Part shown: positions 23,150 to 30,261 of the stretch, piece by piece
Position numbering within the stretch: position 1 is the stretch's first letter
Layout of the letters: each line of letters starts with the position of its first letter
Source: Actinomadura sp. KC345
GTDB lineage: Bacteria; Actinomycetota; Actinomycetes; Streptosporangiales; Streptosporangiaceae
Length of the DNA: 40,953 bases
Assembly: GCF_004348515.1 (NCBI RefSeq)
Contig: NZ_SMKH01000032.1
Span: 1 to 40,953 of the forward strand
Reading direction: 5' to 3'
Notes under the pieces: generated by a model
Told to the model about the DNA's origin: nothing
Database searches by the model: none
The model's input: the letters and a program-made list of their open reading frames with translations, nothing else
Translations under genes and position numbers: made by a program

Positions 23150-23884
23150 GTGTTCGAACCCACGCCCGGCAAGCTCATCCCCGACCTGACCCTCCGGGAG
23201 GAGCTCGTCCTCCTCGCCCGCTGCCTCTGGCGCGAGGGCTACAACGACCACCTCGCCGGTCACATCACCTGCGCGCTGGGGGACGGCACCCTCCTGTGCA
23301 ACCCGTGGCTGATCACCTGGAACGAGCTGCGCCCCCACCAGGTCATCCGCATCGACCTGGAGGGCGGCCTCGTCGAAGGCGACTGGCCGGTCCCGCTGGG
23401 CATCCCGCTCCACCTGGCGCTGCACCAGCAGCGCCCCGACGTCGGGTGGGCCGTGCACAACCACCCCCTGTACGGGACCGTCTGGGCCGACATGCGCGAG
23501 GTGCCCCCCGCCATGGACCAGAGCTCCATCCTGGGCGGCGGCGAGGTGACCCTGGTGGACGAGTACGACGAGCCGGTCAACAGCATGGAGGCCGCCCGCG
23601 CCGCCGTCGCCGCGATGGGCGAGGCGGACCTGGCGCTCCTCGCCGGCCACGGCGTCTTCGTCGTCGGGGGCTCGGCCCGCGCCGTACACCAGCGCGCCAC
23701 CGCGCTGGAGCAGCGCTGCCAGCGCGCCTGGCACATCCGCGCCGCCGGCGGCGCCCTGGAATCGCCGCTGCCCACCTGGTGGGCCGACAAGATGCGGCGC
23801 AGCGACGGCAACGGCTTCGCCGGCTTCTGGGAGGCCATGGTCCGCCAGGAACTCCGCGCGGACCCGGACCTCCTGTCCGGCTAG
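23150..23884 (+). CDS. Class II aldolase/adducin family protein
   Basis: A 244-residue zinc-dependent class II aldolase-fold protein. The metal site is visible as AVHNHPLYGTV (the His-x-His pair) and LAGHGVFVVG (third His). SGNxS-type phosphate-binding residues typical of sugar-phosphate aldolases are replaced (GHITCALGDG), which favours a non-sugar role. The family includes 3,4-dihydroxyphthalate decarboxylase (PhtC-like), so an aromatic acid decarboxylase next to an amidohydrolase is plausible. AAGGAGG lies five bases before the GTG at 23150. Its stop overlaps by four bases the convergent stop of the gene at 23881. Confidence 0.85.
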   Translation: MFEPTPGKLIPDLTLREELVLLARCLWREGYNDHLAGHITCALGDGTLLCNPWLITWNELRPHQVIRIDLEGGLVEGDWPVPLGIPLHLALHQQRPDVGWAVHNHPLYGTVWADMREVPPAMDQSSILGGGEVTLVDEYDEPVNSMEAARAAVAAMGEADLALLAGHGVFVVGGSARAVHQRATALEQRCQRAWHIRAAGGALESPLPTWWADKMRRSDGNGFAGFWEAMVRQELRADPDLLSG

Positions 23885-24282
23885 CCGTACCGGTCGTCCC
23901 GGTGGTCCCCGCCGGGCCGGCGCTCGTCGTCGCCCCGCCGGGGCGACTCGATCACCAGGCCCTCGAACTGTTCCGCCACGGCCTGGTACACCTGGGCCCG
24001 CCCGGCGCACACGCCCGCGCCCCACACCCGGCCCTGCCGCGACCAGACCCGGGACCGCGCGGTCTCCATCTCCGCGAGCGTCCGCCAGGCCCGCACCTCG
24101 CCCGTGAAGACCACCAGCGATTCGCCCGAATCCGGCTCAGGGTCTCCGAAGAGGAACACCGACACCGGGGACGACGCCGGAAACACCGGCCGGACGGCCC
24201 CGCGCCCGCCTCGGTGCCATCGGCGCGACCTGGAGCGCCGCCGCGCCGCCCACGCATCGCGCAGCCTCCGCACGGTGATCAT
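23881..24282 (-). CDS. Hypothetical protein in the XRE/ATPase unit
   Basis: A 133-residue protein I do not recognise. The ATG at 24282 overlaps the stop of the ATPase gene (ATGA), so the two are translationally coupled. The N terminus is very Arg/Trp rich (RRLRDAWAARRRSRSRRWHR). The middle part, VSVFLFGDPEPDSGESLVVFTGEVRAWRTLAEMETARSRVWSR, looks like a small mixed alpha/beta domain and the tail is charged and probably disordered. There is no signal peptide or membrane segment. Coupling and position suggest a role with the adjacent anti-sigma-like ATPase; beyond that nothing can be claimed. Confidence 0.6.
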   Translation of the reverse strand: MITVRRLRDAWAARRRSRSRRWHRGGRGAVRPVFPASSPVSVFLFGDPEPDSGESLVVFTGEVRAWRTLAEMETARSRVWSRQGRVWGAGVCAGRAQVYQAVAEQFEGLVIESPRRGDDERRPGGDHRDDRYG

Positions 24283-24689
24283 CGAACGACCTCGAACCAC
24301 ACGGTGTGCTGCCCGTCCTCCCCGCGCAGCACGCCCCAGCGGTCGGCGAGCCGGCTCACCAAGAGCAGCCCGCGCCCGGTCTCGTCCCATGCCGAACTCC
24401 GCGCCGGAATCGCCGGACTTCCTTGCGAGCCGCCGTCGTCCCTGATCTCCACCCGCAGCCGGTCGGACGACATGAGCACGGTCACCCGGACGCCGCCGCC
24501 GGGCCTGCCGCTGGCGGTGTGCTGTACGGCGTTGGTGACGATCTCGCAGACCATCAGGTCCACGTCGTCCAGGTCGAAGCCGTCCGCACATCGGGTGAGC
24601 CCCCGCAGCACCCGTGTGCGGACGTCCCGGACGTCCAGAGTTCCGGACGAGCACATCCGCTCGGTGCGCTCCCGGTCCCAGACGATCAC
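24279..24689 (-). CDS. ATP-binding protein, anti-sigma/RsbW-like HATPase
   Basis: A 136-residue GHKL-fold ATPase with the N box EIVTNAVQHTAS, G1 motif RDDGGSQG and G2 motif GRGLLLVSRLADRWG, the pattern of the actinobacterial small histidine-kinase-like ATPases (RsbW/SpoIIAB relatives). The GTG at 24689 overlaps the stop of the preceding 56-residue ORF (GTGA); GTG 24692 is an equal alternative. Such proteins usually stand beside XRE/DUF5753 and DUF397 genes in streptomycete and streptosporangial genomes, where WhiJ/AbaA-type modules affect development and antibiotic production. The partner here is unknown. Confidence 0.85.
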   Translation of the reverse strand: MIVWDRERTERMCSSGTLDVRDVRTRVLRGLTRCADGFDLDDVDLMVCEIVTNAVQHTASGRPGGGVRVTVLMSSDRLRVEIRDDGGSQGSPAIPARSSAWDETGRGLLLVSRLADRWGVLRGEDGQHTVWFEVVR

Positions 24690-24856
24690 CACGTGACCCG
24701 GGCGACCTGATCGGGCGTCAGCCGGACCGGCCCGCCGGCCACCCGGTGAGCGGTGTCCCGTGGGAACGACCACTCGCCGCCGTCCTGGCCGGCGAGCACC
24801 CCCGGTCGTGGTCGCCGCGACGGCACAGCCGGCGGGCGGGTTGGCAGGTTCGACAT
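24686..24856 (-). CDS. Small 56-residue protein, first gene of the ATPase unit
   Basis: The ATG at 24856 has AAAGGAG eight bases upstream, among the best ribosome sites in the window, and the stop overlaps the start of the ATPase gene. The product begins MSNLPTRPPAVPSRRPRPGV and contains GGEWSFPRDTAHRVAGGPVRLTPDQVARVTW, a hydrophilic protein with no recognised domain. The Pro/Arg-rich first half looks disordered. It may be a regulator of the ATPase or mainly a leader for coupled translation. Confidence 0.65.
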   Translation of the reverse strand: MSNLPTRPPAVPSRRPRPGVLAGQDGGEWSFPRDTAHRVAGGPVRLTPDQVARVTW

Positions 24857-25095
24857 GGTCCGACTCCTTTCACCCGGGTGAAGGCCCGGGTGCGGGCACC
24901 GCCCCCGGGCCCGCTCGGCTTCTGGTCGATCGCCTGCGGCTGGTCGGCCGCTTGTGGAACTCTCTGCATAGGATGCATCACTCAGCGTATTAATGCAAAG
25001 GTTGCATCTACATTGCTTGCATTCGCGATCCCCGGGGTGCGGACGGGGCCCCGGCCGCGCTCGCGCCCCGGGCCGACCCGTGGAAAGGAGCCGCA
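24857..25095. promoter_or_regulatory. Divergent regulatory region of the XRE unit with two TGCAT palindromes
   Basis: This 239-bp gap has an AT-richer core at about 24960-25025. Two inverted repeats share the spacer AGG: TGCAT-AGG-ATGCA (24965-24977) and ATGCAA-AGG-TTGCAT (24993-25007). A further TTGCATT lies at 25017-25023. They are the likely binding sites of the XRE protein encoded at 25096 and could control both directions. No gene was seen in the gap. Confidence 0.6.
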
Positions 25096-25959
25096 ATGGG
25101 GGCACCGACGGTGCGACTCCGGCGTCTCGCGGCAGAGCTTCGCCGGCTGCGCAGGACCGCTGAACTCACTCGCGAGCAGGTCAGCGAGCAGACCGGCATC
25201 AACGTGGCCACGCTCTACCGGATCGAGACCGCCCGCGTCCGCCCTCAGGCGCGTACGCTGTCCGGGCTCCTGGACGTGTACCGGGTGGAAGAGCCGAAGC
25301 GGTCCGAACTGAGGACCCTGCTCAAGCAGGCGGCGACGCGCGGCTGGCTGCACACCTTCGCCTCGGACCTTCCGGAACGGTACGCCTCCTACATCGAGTT
25401 CGAGTCCGAGGCGTGCGAGGTGCTGAACTACGAGTGCCTTTTCATTCCCGGGCTTCTCCAGACCGAGCGCTACGCGCGGGCCGCCATCAACGGCGCATTT
25501 CCCGAGTCCACCGACGAGGAGATCGAGAGCAGGGTCGACGCGAGGATGCGGAGACAGGCGGCCCTCACGAAAGATCAGCCGCTGAAATTGTGGGCGATCG
25601 TGGACGAAGCCGCCATCCGTCGCATTGTGGGTGGAGCGGAGATCATGCGGGAGCAGCTCGACCACCTCCGGGCCGCCACGGCGCGTTCGAACGTGAACCT
25701 CCAGGTGATCCCGTTCGACGCGGGAAGCCACCCGGGCATGCCCGGCTCCTTTGTTGTCATGAACTTCGTGGAGGAGATCGGGCCCGACATCGTGTATATC
25801 GAAAGTCAAGCAGGAGACATTTTTCTGGAAGAAGACGCGGACATCGCGCGTTATAACCTGGTCAGTGCGCATCTTCGTGCCGTTGCGCTCAGCCCGAGCG
25901 CTTCCGATTCACTGATCGCCGCAGTTGGGAAAGAACTGGACTCGGAAAGGGGAGCATGA
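25096..25959 (+). CDS. XRE-family helix-turn-helix regulator (HTH_31 + DUF5753)
   Basis: A 287-residue regulator. The N-terminal HTH (about 8-65: LRRLAAELRRLRRTAELTRE, SEQTGINVATLYRIETARVRP) is followed by the DUF5753 domain (about 90-275), recognised by YIEFESEACEVLNYECLFIPGLLQTERYARA and LQVIPFDAGSHPGMPGSFVV. Such WhiJ-like proteins pair with a DUF397 protein, which is indeed the next gene, overlapping by four bases. AAGGAG stands before the ATG at 25096. The gene is divergent from the ATPase unit. It has no evident link to steroid metabolism and probably belongs to a developmental or phage-response type module. Confidence 0.9.
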   Translation: MGAPTVRLRRLAAELRRLRRTAELTREQVSEQTGINVATLYRIETARVRPQARTLSGLLDVYRVEEPKRSELRTLLKQAATRGWLHTFASDLPERYASYIEFESEACEVLNYECLFIPGLLQTERYARAAINGAFPESTDEEIESRVDARMRRQAALTKDQPLKLWAIVDEAAIRRIVGGAEIMREQLDHLRAATARSNVNLQVIPFDAGSHPGMPGSFVVMNFVEEIGPDIVYIESQAGDIFLEEDADIARYNLVSAHLRAVALSPSASDSLIAAVGKELDSERGA

Positions 25960-26180
25960 TGATCACCCCGCATGACACATCAAACGCTCTGTGGAGAAAA
26001 AGCAGCCGGAGCGGCGGTGGCAACTGCGTCGAGGTCGCCGGTGCGCGAGCCGCCGTCGCGATCCGCGACAGCAAGGCCCCCGGCAACGGGCACCTCACGC
26101 TCAGCGCCCGGACGTGGCTCACCTTCACGGCCCAGGTCAGGGCCGGGTGCCACGAGCGGAGCGCGGACGAAGGCGTCTGA
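25956..26180 (+). CDS. DUF397 domain protein
   Basis: A 74-residue DUF397 protein: ALWRKSSRSGGGNCVEVAG, VAIRDSKAPGNGHLTLSARTWLTF, matching the family pattern Wx(K/R)SSxS...CVEVA...(V/I)RDSK. These small proteins act with the neighbouring XRE/DUF5753 regulator, perhaps as an antagonist or co-factor. The ATG at 25956 overlaps the regulator's stop; ATG 25959 is an alternative start. Confidence 0.9.
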   Translation: MMITPHDTSNALWRKSSRSGGGNCVEVAGARAAVAIRDSKAPGNGHLTLSARTWLTFTAQVRAGCHERSADEGV

Positions 26181-26250
26181 TCCCTCTCGCGCCGGCGCGC
26201 CTTGCCCGGACGGCCTTCACGCCGACGGGCGGTGAGGCGATCATGTATTA

Positions 26251-26291
26251 GATGAGACATGTACGTCTCATCTGGGTTATGGTCGTCTCAT
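26251..26291. promoter_or_regulatory. TetR operator upstream of the TetR-MFS pair
   Basis: GATGAGAC-atgtac-GTCTCATC (26251-26272) is an inverted repeat with perfect 8-bp arms. A third half-site GTCTCAT (26285-26291) overlaps the ATG at 26290. This suggests that the TetR protein represses its own operon by binding over the transcription and translation start. Confidence 0.75.
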
Positions 26292-26841
26292 GGCTGTCGA
26301 TCGTGATCAGGTGTTGCGCGCCGCCGCGGCCCTGCTCGCCCGCAAGGGCAGCGCGACCATGGACGAGGTCGCGCGGGCCGCCGGGATCGGGCGGGCGACG
26401 CTGAACCGGCACTTCCCCGGGCGGGACGCCCTCGTCCGCGCCCTGGAGGACTACGGCATCGCCGAGTGCGAGGCCGCCCTGGAGGCGGTGGACCTCGACG
26501 AGGGGGCTGCGGCCGATGTGGTGCGCCGCCTGGTACGCCGGATCGAGCCGTCCGCCGGTCTGCTGGCCTTCCTCTACAGCGAGAACCAGCTGTTCGAGGG
26601 CGAGGAGCAGAATCCGGGCTGGGCCCGTATCGACGCCCGGCTGACCGGGCTGTTCCGGCGCGGGCAGGAGAGCGGCGAGTTCCGGCTGGACCTCAGCCCG
26701 GTCTGGCTCACCGAGGCGCTGTACGGCCTCCTGGCCTCGGGCGCCTGGGCGGTGACCGACGGACGCGTGGCGCGCAACGACTTCAGCCACATGGTCACCG
26801 AGCTGCTGCTCGGCGGCGTCGCCCGGCAAGCGGAATCGTGA
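26290..26841 (+). CDS. TetR-family transcriptional regulator
   Basis: A 183-residue TetR repressor. Its N-terminal HTH is DQVLRAAAALLARKGSATMDEVARAAGIGRATLNRHFPGRDALVRAL (about 6-52). The variable ligand domain follows (AVDLDEGAAADVVRRLVRRIEPSAGLLAFLYSENQLF...). No convincing ribosome site precedes the ATG, so the message may be leaderless. The stop overlaps the GTG of the MFS transporter (GTGA), and the operator at 26251 covers the start. This is the common arrangement of a drug-responsive repressor with its efflux pump. Confidence 0.9.
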   Translation: MAVDRDQVLRAAAALLARKGSATMDEVARAAGIGRATLNRHFPGRDALVRALEDYGIAECEAALEAVDLDEGAAADVVRRLVRRIEPSAGLLAFLYSENQLFEGEEQNPGWARIDARLTGLFRRGQESGEFRLDLSPVWLTEALYGLLASGAWAVTDGRVARNDFSHMVTELLLGGVARQAES

Positions 26842-28370
26842 CCGGCACCCGCCGGCCCGCCGGCCCGCCGGAGACGGAGAAGCACCCCGCACGCTGGCTG
26901 GCGCTGGCCGTGCTCGTCCTGGCGGTGCTGCTGGTGGCCGTCGACGCGACCGTCCTCGCGCTGGCGACCCCCTACCTCAGTGAGGACCTGCGGCCGTCGG
27001 GGACGCAACTGCTGTGGATCGGCGACGTCTACTCCTTCGTGATCGCCGGGCTGCTGGTGTCCATGGGCAGCCTCGGCGACCGCATCGGCCGCAGACGGAT
27101 CCTGCTCCTCGGCGCCACGGCGTTCGGCGCGATATCGGTCCTCAACGCCTACGCGACCACGCCGGAGATGATGATCGCGGCCCGCGCGCTGCTCGGCGTC
27201 GCCGGCGCCACGCTGATGCCCGCGACCCTCGCCCTGATCCGCAATCTCTTCCACGACCCGCGCGAACGCAGCCTCGCCATCGGCCTCTGGGGGGCCGCCG
27301 CCTCGGCCGGCATGGCGGTCGGCCCGATCCTGGGCGGTGCGCTGCTGGAGTACTTCTGGTGGGGTTCGGTCTTCCTGATCAACCTGCCGGTGATGGCCGT
27401 CCTGGTCGTGGCCGGCCTCAAGCTGCTGCCCGAGTCGCGCAACCCCGCCCCCGGCCCGTGGGACCTGGTCGGCGTAGCCCTGCTGCTGGTCGGCATGGTG
27501 GGCGTCGTGTACGCGATCAAGGAGTCCGCCGCGCACGGGTTCGCGCGGGGCGCGCTCGCCGCGGGCCTGCTGGGCGCCGCCGCCCTGCTCGGGTTCGTCC
27601 GGCGCCAGCTCACGCTGTCCGCTCCGCTGCTGGACATGCGGATGTTCCGCAACCCCGGCTTCAGCGGCGCGGTCCTGGCCGACCTGATGACCATCTTCGG
27701 GCTGGCCGGCGTGATCTTCTTCCTCTCCCAGTACCTGCAACTCGTACAGGACAGGAGCCCCCTGGAGGCCGGCCTGGCCGAACTGCCCGTCGCGGTCGGC
27801 GCGGTGGTGGCCGGGCTGCTGGCCGGGCGCGCGGCCCGGCGCTTCCCGGTCCGCGCCGTGGTCTGCGGCGGGCTGGCCGCCGTCGGCCTGGGGCTCGCCC
27901 CGCTCACCGTGATCGACCCGTCCACCGGGTATCCGCTGCTCGGGACCGCCTTGCTGGTCGTCGGCATCGGCGCCGGCTTCGCCTTCACCGTCACCGCCGA
28001 CGTGATCCTCTCCAGCGTCCCCAAGGAGCAGGCGGGCGCCGCCTCCGCGGTGTCGGAGACGGCGTACGAACTCGGCACCGCCCTCGGCATCGCCCTGCTC
28101 GGCTCGATCGTGACCGGCGTCTACCGGGGGTTCGACGGCCCGGCCGGAACCCCGGACGCCGCGCACGAGTCGCTGGGCGCGGCCGTGCAGATCGCCGAGC
28201 ACCTGCCGCCCGGCACCGCCCCGGCGCTGCTGGAGGCGGCCCGCGACTCCTTCGTCGACGGTCTGTCTCTCGCCGCCGGCGCGGGGACGGCGACCCTGCT
28301 GGCCGCCGCCACCGTCACCTGGTTCCTGCTACGGGGCCGGAAACTCGACGACGAGCCCGCGGAACACTGA
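26838..28370 (+). CDS. MFS drug:proton antiporter, DHA2 family (14 membrane segments)
   Basis: A 510-residue major facilitator of the EmrB/QacA (DHA2) type. The first helix is LALAVLVLAVLLVAVDATVLALATPYL; motif A GSLGDRIGRRRIL follows helix 2, and motif C appears as AASAGMAVGPILGGALLEYFWWGSVFLIN. Length and hydrophobic pattern fit 14 transmembrane helices. It exports cationic or hydrophobic compounds in exchange for protons and is presumably induced when the TetR partner binds a ligand. The GTG at 26838 overlaps the TetR stop. Confidence 0.93.
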   Translation: MTGTRRPAGPPETEKHPARWLALAVLVLAVLLVAVDATVLALATPYLSEDLRPSGTQLLWIGDVYSFVIAGLLVSMGSLGDRIGRRRILLLGATAFGAISVLNAYATTPEMMIAARALLGVAGATLMPATLALIRNLFHDPRERSLAIGLWGAAASAGMAVGPILGGALLEYFWWGSVFLINLPVMAVLVVAGLKLLPESRNPAPGPWDLVGVALLLVGMVGVVYAIKESAAHGFARGALAAGLLGAAALLGFVRRQLTLSAPLLDMRMFRNPGFSGAVLADLMTIFGLAGVIFFLSQYLQLVQDRSPLEAGLAELPVAVGAVVAGLLAGRAARRFPVRAVVCGGLAAVGLGLAPLTVIDPSTGYPLLGTALLVVGIGAGFAFTVTADVILSSVPKEQAGAASAVSETAYELGTALGIALLGSIVTGVYRGFDGPAGTPDAAHESLGAAVQIAEHLPPGTAPALLEAARDSFVDGLSLAAGAGTATLLAAATVTWFLLRGRKLDDEPAEH

Positions 28371-28427
28371 CCCGGACCGGCCGGCGGCGTCCGTCCCCAC
28401 GGGCGAGGGGGCGGTGCCGTGCCGCGG

Positions 28428-29216
28428 CTATGACGGGTCGGGGAGCATGCGGCGCATCGCCTCGTGGGCGGCCAGGACCTTGCGGTCGCGGGGGAAGCCC
28501 GCGCGCTTCCGGGCGGCCTCGTCGTTGCCGCCAGCGACCCAGACGGGGCCGTCCTTGAGGTGGTCGAGGCCCTCGCGGGCGATGTCGTCGGGCTCGGCGA
28601 CGTTGAGGCCCGGCATGTCCATGTTCAGGCCGGCGCGTTCCATCGCCGGGGTGCGGGTCACGCCGAGGACGAGTTCCAGGACGTCCACCCCGTGCTCGCG
28701 CATCTCCAGCCAGAGGCCCTCGGCGAAGACGCGGCCGAACGCCTTGACGGCCGAGTAGATGCTGATCTGCGCCTGGCCCATGTAGCCGGCGAGGGAGCCG
28801 ACCAGCAGGAGGCCGCCGCGTCCGCGCTCCTTCATGAGCGCGCCGAAGTGGTGGGTGAAGGCAAGCTGCGCGGTGATGTTGAGGTCGATGACGCCCTGGA
28901 AGCGGTCCAGGTCGCCGGTGACGAACTCGTGGCCGTAGCTGTTGGCGCCCGCGTTGAAGACGAGAAGCCCGACGTCCAGGTCGTCGGTGACCTCGCGGAG
29001 CGCCTTGAGCGGGTCGGGGGCGACGAGGTCGAGTTCGAGGGTGCGGACCTCCACGCCCTTCGCGCGGACGGCCTCGGCGGTCTCCGCCAGGGGGCCGGGC
29101 TTGCGGGCGATGAGCACGAGGTTCAGGCCCGCGTCGGCGAGCCGGTGCGCGAACGCGGCGCCGACCCCCTCCGAGCCGCCCGCGATGACGGCCCACGGGC
29201 CGTATTCGTCGATCAT
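28428..29216 (-). CDS. Short-chain dehydrogenase/reductase, last gene of the kshA operon
   Basis: A 262-residue SDR with an unusual cofactor motif AVIAGGSEGVGAAFAHRLA (GGSEGVG instead of TGxxxGIG), FNAGAN in place of NNAG, catalytic Ser in LLVGSLAGYMG and the YSAVK block. Its C-terminal part (AARKRAGFPRDRKVLAAHEAMRRMLPD) resembles the 17-beta-HSD12-like or KduD-distant SDRs that act on bulky lipids. It overlaps the upstream SDR by four bases. Co-transcription with kshA points to steroid oxidation or reduction, with position and stereochemistry unknown. Confidence 0.85.
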   Translation of the reverse strand: MIDEYGPWAVIAGGSEGVGAAFAHRLADAGLNLVLIARKPGPLAETAEAVRAKGVEVRTLELDLVAPDPLKALREVTDDLDVGLLVFNAGANSYGHEFVTGDLDRFQGVIDLNITAQLAFTHHFGALMKERGRGGLLLVGSLAGYMGQAQISIYSAVKAFGRVFAEGLWLEMREHGVDVLELVLGVTRTPAMERAGLNMDMPGLNVAEPDDIAREGLDHLKDGPVWVAGGNDEAARKRAGFPRDRKVLAAHEAMRRMLPDPS

Positions 29217-30016
29217 TGTTCTCCGTCCAGGTCCGGGGACCAGGCGACGCCGTTGATGTGCGAGCCGCCGTCCGCGAACAGGGTGTTTCCGGTCAGGTAG
29301 CGGGCGTCCTCGGACGCGAGGAACACCGCCACGGGCGCGATGTCGGTCTCCGGGTCGCCGAGGCGGCCCATCGGGTTGGCCCGGTCGGCGGCGGCCTCGA
29401 TCTCCGGGTGCGCGGCCGCCATCCGGTGGAACGCGGCGCTCTTGGCGCCGGGGCAGATCGCGTTGACGACGACGCCGGCGGGCGCCCACTCGCGGGCGGC
29501 CGTGCGGGTCAGCGTCCGGAGCGCCTCCTTGGCCGAGTTGTACTCCAGGGTCCCCATGTGGGCGTTGACACCGTTCAGGGAGCACATGTTGATGATGCGG
29601 CCCCAGCCGTTCGCCTTCATGTGGGGGAACGCGGCCTGCATCGCCCACAGCGGGCCGTAGTAGCCCATGGCGAAGCCGCGGGCCAGGGCTTCGTCGGTCT
29701 TGGTCTCGACGCGGCCGACCGTCCCGGCGCCCCAGGCGTTGTTGACCAGGATGTCCACGCCGCCCCAGGTGCCGACGGCTGCCGCGACCATCGCGTGCAC
29801 CTGCGCCTTGTCGGTCACGTCCGTCGGGACGAACCGGGCGTTCTCCCCGATCTCGGCGGCCACCCGCGTGCCGGTCTCCTCGTTCAACTCCGCCACCAGG
29901 ACGCGGGCGCCCTCGGCGGCGAAGCGGCGGGCGACGCCGCGTCCGATGCCGTCGCCCGCGCCGGTCACGACCGCGACCCGCCCCGCGACCCGTCCGGCCG
30001 GTCCGTCCGCCGTCAC
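29213..30016 (-). CDS. Short-chain dehydrogenase/reductase, third gene of the kshA operon
   Basis: A 267-residue classical SDR: TGAGDGIG cofactor motif, acidic residue at the end of strand 2 (VAELNEE, suggesting NAD preference), VDILVNNAWGAG, catalytic Ser in MCSLNG and YNSAK. It ends with TGNTLFADGGSHINGVAW, the usual C-terminal strand. The GTG at 30016 overlaps the stop of the small Cys protein gene (GTGA) and is preferred over an upstream extension that is only a frame overlap. Role: dehydrogenation of a hydroxysteroid or hydroxyacyl intermediate, inferred from the operon. Confidence 0.87.
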   Translation of the reverse strand: MTADGPAGRVAGRVAVVTGAGDGIGRGVARRFAAEGARVLVAELNEETGTRVAAEIGENARFVPTDVTDKAQVHAMVAAAVGTWGGVDILVNNAWGAGTVGRVETKTDEALARGFAMGYYGPLWAMQAAFPHMKANGWGRIINMCSLNGVNAHMGTLEYNSAKEALRTLTRTAAREWAPAGVVVNAICPGAKSAAFHRMAAAHPEIEAAADRANPMGRLGDPETDIAPVAVFLASEDARYLTGNTLFADGGSHINGVAWSPDLDGEQ

Positions 30017-30261
30017 TCGACCACCTTGATGGCGCCGGTCAGCGCCGCCTCCTGGATCGCCGAGCGCAGCGCCGGGCAGGTGTCGTGCGGGTCCTGGATG
30101 CCCGCGCACGCGGCCCTCGCCTCGGCGTTCCACTGGATGCTCGTCTGCTCCCAGCTCGCCTTGCGCACCAGCACCTCGGCGGCGCAGCGGCGGCACCGGA
30201 CGGGCAGCAGCGGGCCGTCCAGGAGGCGCTCGTCCCGCAGAGCGCCCTCCCGGCTCGTCAT
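30013..30261 (-). CDS. Small Cys-containing protein between KshA and SDR genes
   Basis: An 82-residue protein with VRCRRCAAEVLVRKASWEQTSIQW near the N terminus (a CxxC pair) and two more Cys further on (RAACAG, HDTCPAL). The spacing does not match plant-type, bacterial 2[4Fe-4S] or 3Fe-4S ferredoxins, although four Cys could bind zinc or a rubredoxin-like iron. It overlaps kshA by four bases upstream and the SDR by four bases downstream, so it is a genuine operon member. A role as KshA accessory (assembly, electron transfer, metal delivery) is speculation. I do not recognise an established family name. Confidence 0.75.
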   Translation of the reverse strand: MTSREGALRDERLLDGPLLPVRCRRCAAEVLVRKASWEQTSIQWNAEARAACAGIQDPHDTCPALRSAIQEAALTGAIKVVE

